Source of the DNA: Phycisphaerae bacterium SM23_33
GTDB taxonomy: Bacteria > Planctomycetota > Phycisphaerae > SM23-33
Direction of reading: 5' to 3'
Length of the DNA: 8,329 nucleotides
NCBI GenBank assembly: GCA_001303665.1
Contig: LJUF01000131.1
Location: 1 to 8,329, forward strand
How positions within the stretch are numbered: position 1 is the first letter of the stretch; the number at the start of each line of letters is the position of its first letter. A program made the position numbers and the translations under genes. Positions 1 through 5,642 of the stretch are shown piece after piece. The notes under the pieces were generated by a model. The model saw only the letters and a list, made by a program, of their open reading frames with translations. It had not been told where the DNA came from and searched no databases.

Positions 1-1236
1 GATCGCCTTGCCCAGGGAGGCGCTCCAGATGCCCTCCGTCAGTGCGAAATACAGGATCACGAAGGCGAAGCTGGCCAGCATGCTGGCGATATAGAACGGC
101 GATTGATAGATGGCAGGGTCGGTCGGCGAACCCAACTGGAATATCACGACGTAGGCCAGGGGCGACGTCAGCGCGAACCACATGGCCATGTCAAGCAGGT
201 ATGCGAGGAGCCGCCACCCGAGCGTGGCCGGCGTCGGGGCCGCGGAGACATAGGGCAGCAGCGCCTGGCGGAACTCGCCGTAGTTTCGGAAGCGCCGCGC
301 GGGCTGCTTTTCCAGGCAGCGCAGGACCGCCGCGCACAGGCCCTTCGGGATACCGCGGCGGATCGTCGCGGGCGACTTCGCCGGCCGCTCCAGCACCGTC
401 GCGACGAACCGCACCAGGCTGCCGGCCTGGAACGGCGTCTGGCCGGTCAGCAGGTAATAGAGCGTGACGCCGAGGGCGTAGATGTCGGAGCGCACGTCGA
501 GTTCGTCCCCCTTGAGTTGCTCGGGGGAGCAGAACGCGGGCGTGCCCAGGAAGGTGCCCGTGACCGTCACGTTGGTTTCGGGCCGCCCCTGGGTGGAGAT
601 CGACAGGCCGAAGTCGCCGACCTTGACCGTGCCGTCGCTTTCCAGGAAGCAGTTGGAGGGCTTCACGTCGCGGTGGAGGACGCCGACGGCCTGGGCGGCC
701 TCCAGGCCCTCGATGATCTGGAGGATGGCGTCCACCGCCTCCGCCGGCGGCATCGGCCCGGTCTGCCTGACGCGGTCCTGGAGCGTGCCGCCGGCCACCA
801 ACTCCATGGCAATGACCGGCGTGCCTTCGACCTCTTCCGTGCCGAAGATGTAAACGCTGTTGGGGTGGTTGATCGACGCCGCCAGGCGTCCTTCGCGGAG
901 GAAGCGCGCCCGCGCCTCGGGCGAGTCCAGCCTCTGGGTGAGGATCTTCAGCGCGACCCGGCGGCCGGTCTGCACATGCTCGGCCTCGTAGACCGCGCCC
1001 ATGCCGCCCCTGCCCAGCAGCCGCACGAGGCGGTAGGCCCCGAACGGCCGGCCGACATCGGGGATGGCGGCGAGGGGCGTTGGCGAAGGGCCAGGCGGCA
1101 AGGACACGGTGTCGCGACGGCTCATGTCGGTTCGAGCGCCCAGGCCGGCCTTCATCAGGCATGTGGGGCACAGACCCCCAGGGGCATCGGGCGCCAGTTC
1201 TGCCCCGCACTGCGGACATTGTCGCGAGGGGCCCAT
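1..1236 (-). CDS. Membrane-anchored Ser/Thr protein kinase with Cys4 N-terminus and RDD domain (3' end cut by window)
   Basis: Bacterial Hanks-type kinase that phosphorylates Ser/Thr of target proteins, probably anchored in the inner membrane with the kinase domain in the cytoplasm. Only the first 412 codons lie in the window; the frame is still open at base 1. Residues 7-26 hold two CPxC pairs (C7, C10, C23, C26), a likely zinc ribbon. The kinase domain spans about 67-328: glycine loop GRGGMGAVY (75-83), ATP-binding K97, helix-C E115, catalytic loop HRDVKPSN (188-195), DFG (208-210), activation-loop end GTPAFCSPE (231-239, SPE for the usual APE) and D251. All catalytic residues are present, so it should be active. 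From about 340 an RDD-type membrane domain begins (RLLAYLLD, then hydrophobic segments near 343-365 and 381-400, then SLGK, which in RDD proteins precedes a conserved basic stretch). The ATG at 1236 has a perfect Shine-Dalgarno. It follows the ECF sigma gene by 70 bp, a pairing common in planctomycetes; shared signalling is inferred. Confidence 0.93.
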   Translation of the reverse strand, partial: MGPSRQCPQCGAELAPDAPGGLCPTCLMKAGLGARTDMSRRDTVSLPPGPSPTPLAAIPDVGRPFGAYRLVRLLGRGGMGAVYEAEHVQTGRRVALKILTQRLDSPEARARFLREGRLAASINHPNSVYIFGTEEVEGTPVIAMELVAGGTLQDRVRQTGPMPPAEAVDAILQIIEGLEAAQAVGVLHRDVKPSNCFLESDGTVKVGDFGLSISTQGRPETNVTVTGTFLGTPAFCSPEQLKGDELDVRSDIYALGVTLYYLLTGQTPFQAGSLVRFVATVLERPAKSPATIRRGIPKGLCAAVLRCLEKQPARRFRNYGEFRQALLPYVSAAPTPATLGWRLLAYLLDMAMWFALTSPLAYVVIFQLGSPTDPAIYQSPFYIASMLASFAFVILYFALTEGIWSASLGKAI

Positions 1237-1241
1237 CACTG

Positions 1242-1249
1242 CACCTCCT
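1242..1249 (-). promoter_or_regulatory. Ribosome binding site of the kinase gene
   Basis: AGGAGGTG on the minus strand, a full match to the anti-Shine-Dalgarno, 5 nt before the ATG at 1236. It fixes the kinase start. It also contrasts with the ECF and phosphoesterase genes, which have no Shine-Dalgarno, and fits translation of the kinase from a longer ECF-kinase mRNA. Confidence 0.85.
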
Positions 1250-1274
1250 CTCGGTCGGCCTCTCCAACCCTTGC

Positions 1275-1299
1275 TTACGTAACCAGGCCGAAAGGTTAC
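1275..1299. repeat. Inverted repeat and TTACGTAA palindrome in the ECF-kinase spacer
   Basis: The spacer between the ECF stop and the kinase start contains GTAACC (1279-1284) and its complement GGTTAC (1294-1299), a 6-bp stem with a 9-nt loop. It overlaps the 8-bp palindrome TTACGTAA (1275-1282). There is no T-tract on the minus-strand side, so it is not a clear terminator. It could be a binding site or a weak intercistronic hairpin, or chance. Confidence 0.35.
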
Positions 1300-1306
1300 A
1301 GGCCGA

Positions 1307-2080
1307 TCAGGGGTTTCCGCCCTCCAGGGCCGCCAACAGGTCCTTCAACTCCTCCTCGACCGCCTCCGGGCCGGCAACGGTCTGGGCGATCTCGGACCGC
1401 AGCAGGTCGCGGTATCGCCGGCGGAGGCGGTGGACCGCGACCTTCACCGCCCCTTGGCTCATCCCCAGTTCGCGGGCGACCTGTTCATACGGTGGCGCGC
1501 CCCCTTCACCCGTCAGAAACGCCTTAACGCCGTCGAAGACCTTGTCCTTGCCGGCGTCGGCGTAGACTTGCCGCAGCCGCACGATCACCCTGTCGAGGAC
1601 CGTCAGCGCCCATCGCCGCTGGTAGATCGCTTCGGGCGTCACGTCGTGCGATGGCTCAAGGGCGTAGCGGCTCTCACCCGACTCCAGATCCAGCGAGATC
1701 GGCCTTGCCTTCCCCCCTCGCTTCTGGGCATGGGCCCGGTCGCGCTGCTTGGCCAGGAAACGTTTGAGGGCCGTGAGCAGGAACGACCGGAAGCGGCCCC
1801 GCCGACGGTCGGCGGCTTTCACGTAGTGCTTCTCAAGTAGAGCGGCAAAGAAGCCCTGCGTCAGGTCCTGGGCGTCCTCGGCCTTGTACCCAAGCCGCCG
1901 CACGTAGGCGTAGAGGGGATACCAGTAGGTCTCACACAACGTGGCCAGGGCGGCCTGGGCGTCGGGCCGATCCCGATGTACATCGGGACGTGCCGCCGCC
2001 AGCACGATGCTCCAGTGGGTCGTGGCAAACGACTTTCCCCCCGCGTCGCGGGAATGCGAGTATCGGTCCAGAGGTGACAT
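1307..2080 (-). CDS. ECF-family RNA polymerase sigma factor (planctomycete FATTHWS type)
   Basis: Alternative sigma factor that directs RNA polymerase to a dedicated promoter set; 257 residues. Region 2 lies at about 44-110 (CETYWYPLYAYVRRLG, EDAQDLTQGFFAALLE, then GRFRSFLLTALKRFL). Region 4 with the helix-turn-helix lies at about 158-228 (PPYEQVARELGMSQGAVKVAVHRLRRRYRDLL). The N-terminal FATTHWSIVLAA (18-29) and the C-terminal extension with VEEELKDLLAAL are typical of the sigma group that planctomycetes and verrucomicrobia encode beside Ser/Thr kinases. The frame is open 53 codons further upstream, but the ATG at 2080 was chosen because the conserved part begins about 17 residues later, the upstream residues look like read-through (Pro/Arg/Ala-rich), and a TACAAT element sits 6 nt before this ATG. 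No Shine-Dalgarno is visible. No anti-sigma gene is adjacent; control by the kinase next door is inferred. An 18-bp palindrome lies within codons 31-37. Confidence 0.92.
   Translation of the reverse strand: MSPLDRYSHSRDAGGKSFATTHWSIVLAAARPDVHRDRPDAQAALATLCETYWYPLYAYVRRLGYKAEDAQDLTQGFFAALLEKHYVKAADRRRGRFRSFLLTALKRFLAKQRDRAHAQKRGGKARPISLDLESGESRYALEPSHDVTPEAIYQRRWALTVLDRVIVRLRQVYADAGKDKVFDGVKAFLTGEGGAPPYEQVARELGMSQGAVKVAVHRLRRRYRDLLRSEIAQTVAGPEAVEEELKDLLAALEGGNP
1971..1988. repeat. 18-bp perfect palindrome inside the ECF coding sequence
   Basis: TCCCGATGTACATCGGGA equals its own reverse complement over all 18 bases. In the ECF frame it falls in the stretch RPDVHRDRPDAQ, just after the conserved HWSIVLAA block. 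The tripeptide RPD occurs on both sides of VHRD, which would fit an in-frame insertion or local duplication. The function is unknown. Confidence 0.6.
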
Positions 2081-2086
2081 GGCGGC

Positions 2087-2095
2087 ATTGTACCA
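2087..2095 (-). promoter_or_regulatory. Extended -10 promoter of the ECF sigma gene (leaderless start)
   Basis: On the minus strand TGG-TACAAT lies directly upstream of the ECF start. TACAAT matches 5 of 6 bases of the TATAAT consensus and is preceded by the TGn of an extended -10. Six bases (GCCGCC) separate it from the ATG, so transcription would start on or next to the A of the start codon. No good -35 is present at 16-19 bp, as is usual for extended -10 promoters. With no Shine-Dalgarno before this ATG, a leaderless mRNA is the simplest reading. Confidence 0.55.
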
Positions 2096-2205
2096 GAACC
2101 GCCCCTGATGAGCGTCGTGCCCGATAGGACGTTCAGCACTTCGGGCCTGGCGCGGCGGGAAGGCATGAATGCAGGAACCGGCGGGCGGCCGGGATGTTGG
2201 CAACG

Positions 2206-2278
2206 GGCGGCCGCAAGACTGCGGCGGCCGCCTTATCAATAGCCGCGAAGCCTTCGCCTGGGGCGCAGCTTTGGCGCC
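2206..2278 (-). terminator. Hairpin cluster after the sigma-70 gene, possible terminator
   Basis: Three consecutive inverted repeats follow the sigma-70 family stop codon: GGCGC/GCGCC (2262-2266 and 2274-2278), GCGAAG/CTTCGC (2245-2250 and 2252-2257), and a 9-bp stem GGCGGCCGC/GCGGCCGCC (2206-2214 and 2224-2232, 9-nt loop). None has a T-tract on the minus-strand side, so intrinsic termination is not certain. The 213-bp gap between this gene and the ECF gene otherwise holds only the ECF promoter. Confidence 0.4.
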
Positions 2279-2293
2279 GGAGAACAGGAGAGG

Positions 2294-3109
2294 CTACAGC
2301 ATCTCCTTCAGCAGTTCCTGGAGCTTGGCCAGGGCCTGCTTCTCCAACTGGCGAACGCGCTCGCGGGTTAGGCCGATCAAGACCCCGACCTGCTTGAGGG
2401 TTCGGGGCGGACCCTCGTAGCCGTCCAGGCCGAAGCGATAGATGAGGATATTTCGCTCGCGCTCGGGCAACTGCTCCAGCAGCTTTCGGACGAGGGCGGC
2501 GTTGCCGTCGTCCTGGAAGAAGCTGCCCGGGTCGGGCTGCTCGTCGGCGAGCATTTCGGCCAGGGCCTGGGCCTCGTCGCTGGCCATCTGGGTGGGGGCG
2601 TTGACGGCCATGATGCCCTGGTAGACCATGGCGGCCTTCTTGCGGGAGATCTTCAGCTTCTTGGCGATCTCGTCCACATTGGGCGGTCGGCCGAGGGTGT
2701 CCTCCAGTAGCTGGGCGGCCCGCCGCCAGCGGCCGACCTGCTGGGCCATGTAGGCGGGGATGGCCACCGGCTGGACGGCGTTGATGAGCGCCCGCTTGAT
2801 AGCCTGCTTGATCCACCAGGCGGCGTAGGTGCTGAAGCGGACGCCGGCGTCGGGGTCGAACTCCTCGGCGGCCCGCATCAGGCCGAGGTTGCCCTCGGCC
2901 ACGAGGTCGTTCAGGGGCATGCCGCGGTGGGCGTAGCGCTTGGCGATGTTGACAACCAGGCGGAGGTTGGCCTGGATCATCTGCTCGCGGGCGACGGGGT
3001 CGCTGTGCTCGCGGATGCGGCGGGAGAGCTGCTTTTCCTGCTCCGCCGTCAGCAGCTGCGTCTTGCTGATGTGCTCGAGATACCAACCCAAGCCGGGCCT
3101 GGCCGCCAT
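2294..3109 (-). CDS. Sigma-70 family RNA polymerase sigma factor (RpoD/SigA-like, compact)
   Basis: Promoter-recognition subunit of RNA polymerase; 271 residues, far shorter than a typical primary sigma factor because region 1.1 and the non-conserved insert are absent. Region 1.2: LGWYLEHISKTQLLTAEQEK (7-26). Region 2: NLRLVVNIAKRYAHRGMPLN, DLVAEGNLGLMRAAEEFD and FSTYAAWWIKQAI (48-104, paired Trp 98-99). Region 3: about 115-195. Region 4: LPERERNILIYRFGLDG (214-230) and the helix-turn-helix TLKQVGVLIGLTRERVRQLE (237-256). Regions 2.3 and 4.2 are well conserved, but 2.4/3.0 (KRALINAVQPVAIPAYM) departs from the primary-sigma pattern TRSIADQARTIRIPVHM, so it may be an alternative group 2/3 factor rather than the housekeeping one. 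The ATG at 3109 is preceded by GGGAGG at 9 nt. It lies downstream of rpsA beyond a strong terminator, so it probably has its own promoter. Confidence 0.93.
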   Translation of the reverse strand: MAARPGLGWYLEHISKTQLLTAEQEKQLSRRIREHSDPVAREQMIQANLRLVVNIAKRYAHRGMPLNDLVAEGNLGLMRAAEEFDPDAGVRFSTYAAWWIKQAIKRALINAVQPVAIPAYMAQQVGRWRRAAQLLEDTLGRPPNVDEIAKKLKISRKKAAMVYQGIMAVNAPTQMASDEAQALAEMLADEQPDPGSFFQDDGNAALVRKLLEQLPERERNILIYRFGLDGYEGPPRTLKQVGVLIGLTRERVRQLEKQALAKLQELLKEML

Positions 3110-3118
3110 GTAGGAAGG

Positions 3119-3124
3119 CCTCCC
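3119..3124 (-). promoter_or_regulatory. Ribosome binding site of the sigma-70 family gene
   Basis: GGGAGG on the minus strand, 9 nt before the ATG at 3109. It supports this start and lies immediately 3' of a strong leader hairpin (3126-3164), close enough for structure to influence ribosome access. Confidence 0.6.
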
Positions 3125-3125
3125 T

Positions 3126-3164
3126 GCGTCGCGACCCGAAGGCTGCGAAGGTGGGTCGCGTCGC
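3126..3164 (-). promoter_or_regulatory. Leader hairpin upstream of the sigma-70 family gene
   Basis: Arms at 3126-3137 and 3153-3164 pair over 11 of 12 positions, with a single mismatch at 3129/3161, around a 15-nt loop. The uninterrupted inner stem is 8 bp (CGCGACCC/GGGTCGCG). On the mRNA the 3' arm ends 1 nt before the Shine-Dalgarno. It is consistent with a translational or mRNA-stability element. No known riboswitch class was recognised. Confidence 0.45.
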
Positions 3165-3246
3165 CACAGGGGGATTTCGGCATCCGGCGGAGGCGACTTG
3201 ATTAGGCCCAGGAAAGGAATGGTCCAGCCCGGACCGCTGGGGTAAA

Positions 3247-3278
3247 CGGAACGGCCTCCCGCAGGGGAGGCCGTTCCG
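3247..3278 (-). terminator. Intrinsic terminator of rpsA
   Basis: A perfect 14-bp inverted repeat (arms 3247-3260 and 3265-3278, CGGAACGGCCTCCC and its complement) with a 4-nt loop begins 26 bases after the rpsA stop codon. On the minus strand it is followed by TTTACC, a short U-run. The stem strength and position make it the clearest terminator in the window; it separates rpsA from the sigma-factor gene. Confidence 0.85.
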
Positions 3279-3304
3279 CGCTGTATGAAGTCGGCAGCGC
3301 CTGC

Positions 3305-5269
3305 TTACTTATCCTCTTTATCTTCGGAAGGTTGGGCGTCCTGACTTGATTGGGATTCTGGGGTCTGGTCTGACTTTTGGGGTTCGTCTTTGGGCGGTGC
3401 GGCCGGTTCGCCGCCCAAGGCCTCCAGGGCGATCTGGTCGGCGGTCTCCTGGTCGAGCTTCTTGGCTTCGCGCTGGGGCGGGGCCTCCGGCTCGGCCCCC
3501 GGGCGGGTGGCCGGCAGGATCCTGCCCTCGGCGGCGGCCCCCAGCAGCCCGGTGTCGGCCTCCAGGCCGCCGCGGCGGCGGACGGGCTCAGGCGGGGCCT
3601 CGCCGGGCACGCCGTCCTCGGCGGCCCACTGGGCCCGCTTGAGCGACAGCCCGATCTTGCGCTCGTCGGGGTCCACGCGGAGGATCTTGACCTCGATCTC
3701 CTGGCCGACCTTGACGATGTCCTCGGGGTTGTCCACCTTGTGGTCGGCCAGTTCGGAGATGTGCAGCAAGCCTTCCAGGCCTTCCTCCAGCTCCACGAAG
3801 ACGCCGAAGTTGGTGACCTTGGTCACCTTGCCCCGGACGATCTGCCCGGCGATGTAGTGCTCGGGGATCTGCCGCAGCCAGGGGTCCTCCGTCAGTTGCT
3901 TCAGCCCCAGGGCCACGCGCGTCTTCTCCTCGTCCACCTCCAGCACCACGCACTCCAGGCCCTGGCCCTTCTTGAGCATCTCGGAGGGATGCGCCACCTT
4001 CCGCGTCCAGGACAGGTCGGACACGTGCAGCAGGCCGTCAATGCCCTCCTCGATCTCCACGAAGGCCCCGTAGTTGGTGAGGTTGCGAACCTTGCCCTTG
4101 ACGACCGTCCCGGGCGGATACTTCTCCTTCACCAGCGTCCAGGGGTTGACCTCGGTCTGCTTCATGCCCAGAGAGATCTCCTGCTTCTGCTTGTCGATGT
4201 CCAGCACCACCACGTCGAGCTCATCGCCCACGCTGAGCAGCTCCGAGGGATGGTTGATCCGCTTGGTCCAGGACATCTCGGAGATGTGCACCAGCCCCTC
4301 GACGCCCTCTTCCAGCTTGACGAACACGCCGTAGGGGACGATGTTGACCGCCCGGCCGCGGACGCGGGAGTGGACGGGATATTTCGTCTCGACGTTTTCC
4401 CAGGGCGAGGGGGTCTTCTGCTTCAGGCCCAGGGCGATCTTCTCCTTCTCGTGGTCGACGCTGAGGATCATCACCTCCACCTTCTGATCGATCTTCAGGA
4501 TCTCGGAAGGATGGCCGATCCGGCCCCAGCTCATGTCGGTGATGTGCAGCAGCCCGTCGATGCCGCCCAGGTCGATGAAGGCGCCGAAGTCGGCGATGTT
4601 CTTGACCACGCCCGCCCGGAGCTGCCCGATCTCGATCTCGGCCAGGAGCTTCTCCTTGGCCGCGGCGCGCCGCTCCTCAATGAGCTTGCGCCGCGAGACC
4701 ACGATGTTGCGGGTGTCCTTGTCGATCTTGAGGATCTTGGCCTCGATTTCGCGGCCGACGTACTCGCCCACGTCACCGGGGCGGCGGATGTCCACCTGGC
4801 TGGCCGGCAGGAACACCGGCACGCCGATGTCCACCAGCAGCCCGCCCTTGATCTTCCGCGACACCACTCCCTTGACGATGTCGCCCTCGGTCTTGGTGGT
4901 GATGATGTGCTCCCAGGCGCGGATGCGATCGGCCTTTCGCTTGGACAGCACCACCAGGCCGCTGTCGGATTCCACGGCCTCCAGGAACACGTCCAACTCG
5001 GTGCCGGGCTTGGCCTCCGAAGGATCGGTAAACTCGGAGAGGTCCAGCGTGCCTTCGCTCTTGAGCCCCACCTCGATGTAGACGTCGTTGCCGGACACGC
5101 TGACGACCCGCCCGGTGAGCACGGCGCCGACCTGGAATGGAGAGGAGGAATCCCGCAGGGCCTTGTCCAGGTCGGCCGCGCTCGCCTGCCCGCCCAGCGC
5201 CTCGGCCAATTGCCCGTTTACCTCTTCCTCGGTAATTCCAAGAGAGCCAATCAGGTTCTTATCTACCAT
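3305..5269 (-). CDS. rpsA: 30S ribosomal protein S1, six S1 domains with long acidic tail
   Basis: Ribosome-associated RNA-binding protein that captures and unfolds mRNA for translation initiation; cytoplasmic. Of 654 residues, about 46-544 form six consecutive S1/OB-fold domains: roughly 46-111, 129-194, 215-284, 299-370, 386-457 and 474-544. Domains 3-6 carry the canonical FGAF(I/V) and GLLHIS/GLVHISEMSW motifs. Domains 1 and 2 are degenerate (EGTLDLSEF, VFLPASQVD), as expected for the ribosome-binding end. The protein is about 100 residues longer than E. coli S1; the extra length is mostly a low-complexity C-terminal tail (about 545-654) rich in Pro, Glu, Asp, Lys, Gln and Ser, probably disordered. 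The ATG at 5269 has only a weak GGA 6 nt upstream. Poor Shine-Dalgarnos are known for rpsA genes in other bacteria, where S1 represses its own mRNA through a structured leader; overlapping hairpins lie upstream here too. A strong terminator follows. Confidence 0.97.
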   Translation of the reverse strand: MVDKNLIGSLGITEEEVNGQLAEALGGQASAADLDKALRDSSSPFQVGAVLTGRVVSVSGNDVYIEVGLKSEGTLDLSEFTDPSEAKPGTELDVFLEAVESDSGLVVLSKRKADRIRAWEHIITTKTEGDIVKGVVSRKIKGGLLVDIGVPVFLPASQVDIRRPGDVGEYVGREIEAKILKIDKDTRNIVVSRRKLIEERRAAAKEKLLAEIEIGQLRAGVVKNIADFGAFIDLGGIDGLLHITDMSWGRIGHPSEILKIDQKVEVMILSVDHEKEKIALGLKQKTPSPWENVETKYPVHSRVRGRAVNIVPYGVFVKLEEGVEGLVHISEMSWTKRINHPSELLSVGDELDVVVLDIDKQKQEISLGMKQTEVNPWTLVKEKYPPGTVVKGKVRNLTNYGAFVEIEEGIDGLLHVSDLSWTRKVAHPSEMLKKGQGLECVVLEVDEEKTRVALGLKQLTEDPWLRQIPEHYIAGQIVRGKVTKVTNFGVFVELEEGLEGLLHISELADHKVDNPEDIVKVGQEIEVKILRVDPDERKIGLSLKRAQWAAEDGVPGEAPPEPVRRRGGLEADTGLLGAAAEGRILPATRPGAEPEAPPQREAKKLDQETADQIALEALGGEPAAPPKDEPQKSDQTPESQSSQDAQPSEDKEDK

Positions 5270-5318
5270 GCTTCATCCATCATCCAAGTGACCTTGTCAA
5301 CGCCCCCGCGCCGTCCCT

Positions 5319-5356
5319 GCCGACCGGATGGTCGGCCGGATCGGACCATCCGATCC
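5319..5356 (-). promoter_or_regulatory. Overlapping, mutually exclusive inverted repeats in the rpsA leader
   Basis: Three inverted repeats share bases about 50-90 nt upstream of rpsA. C: GCCGACC 5319-5325 with GGTCGGC 5330-5336 (7 bp, 4-nt loop). B: GGATCGGA 5338-5345 with TCCGATCC 5349-5356 (8 bp, 3-nt loop). A: CGGATGGTC 5325-5333 with GACCATCCG 5344-5352 (9 bp, 10-nt loop). B and C can form together, while A uses one arm of each and excludes both. This gives a two-state leader RNA or, as DNA, a compound operator. All arms are perfect. Confidence 0.55.
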
Positions 5357-5368
5357 AGGCGCGGCCGG

Positions 5369-5399
5369 GGCGGACGCACGCAATCATACATCGTCCGCC
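5369..5399 (-). promoter_or_regulatory. Candidate rpsA promoter (-10 TATGAT) bracketed by an 8-bp inverted repeat
   Basis: TATGAT (minus strand, 5383-5388) matches the -10 consensus at 5 of 6 bases. It would start transcription near 5376, about 107 nt before the rpsA ATG, so the alternative hairpins would be in the leader. No good -35 lies at 16-19 bp (TTAACA is 21 bp upstream). The -10 sits between perfect arms GGCGGACG (5369-5376) and CGTCCGCC (5392-5399), whose centres are 23 bp apart, the two-turn spacing common for dimeric regulators. Confidence 0.4.
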
Positions 5400-5630
5400 G
5401 GGCCATGCATGTTAACCCGATTCGCCTGATTCCTCAAGGGCCAATGCACACCGAAAAACCTCGCCGGGCATGCCTCGACGGCCGGGATTTCCGGCTGAGA
5501 TGGACCGCTCCTCCGCGGTCACGGCCGGCCCGGGGGGCGAACGCGGCCCTGTCTGCCTGCCGGCGACGGCAGCATCGGTCATCGCGCCGCGAATCGGCCC
5601 CGAGGCCGAACCGCCCGTCGTCACGCCGCG

Positions 5631-5636
5631 TAGTAT
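5631..5636 (+). promoter_or_regulatory. Possible -10 element of the phosphoesterase gene (leaderless start)
   Basis: TAGTAT matches 4 of 6 bases of the -10 consensus and lies 6 nt before the GTG start, the same spacing as TACAAT before the ECF gene. No Shine-Dalgarno or -35 is visible. The match alone is weak; the repeated geometry is the reason to list it. Confidence 0.3.
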
Positions 5637-5642
5637 TCCCCG

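Larger units (their letters stand above)
5270..5642. other. Divergent intergenic control region between rpsA and the phosphoesterase gene
   Basis: No convincing gene was found in these 373 bases. The half nearer rpsA holds its leader and candidate promoter, entered separately. The half nearer the phosphoesterase (5401-5642) contains short stems, GCCGG/CCGGC (5481-5485 and 5491-5495) and GACCGC/GCGGTC (5503-5508 and 5515-5520), but no clear promoter apart from a weak TAGTAT just before the GTG start. Long open frames cross the region only as a result of high GC content. Confidence 0.6.

Noticed and set aside
191..1267. A 358-codon minus-strand open frame rich in Arg, Gly and Pro
   Set aside because: It is a frame shadow of the Ser/Thr kinase; the kinase motifs (GRGGMGAVY, HRDVKPSN, DFG) lie in another minus-strand frame that stays open to base 1.
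103..1527. A 474-codon plus-strand open frame over the kinase gene
   Set aside because: It is antisense to the kinase and to the end of the ECF gene, with no recognisable domain; long antisense frames are expected in GC-rich coding DNA.
2081..2239. Upstream extension of the ECF sigma gene by 53 codons
   Set aside because: The added residues are unconserved-looking Pro/Arg/Ala sequence, the promoter TACAAT would fall inside the gene, and the family normally starts shortly before FATTHWS.
5295..5300. A perfect TTGACA on the minus strand as the rpsA -35
   Set aside because: The hexamer 17 bp downstream is GATGAA (3/6) and transcription would begin inside the rpsA coding sequence, so it cannot drive the full gene.
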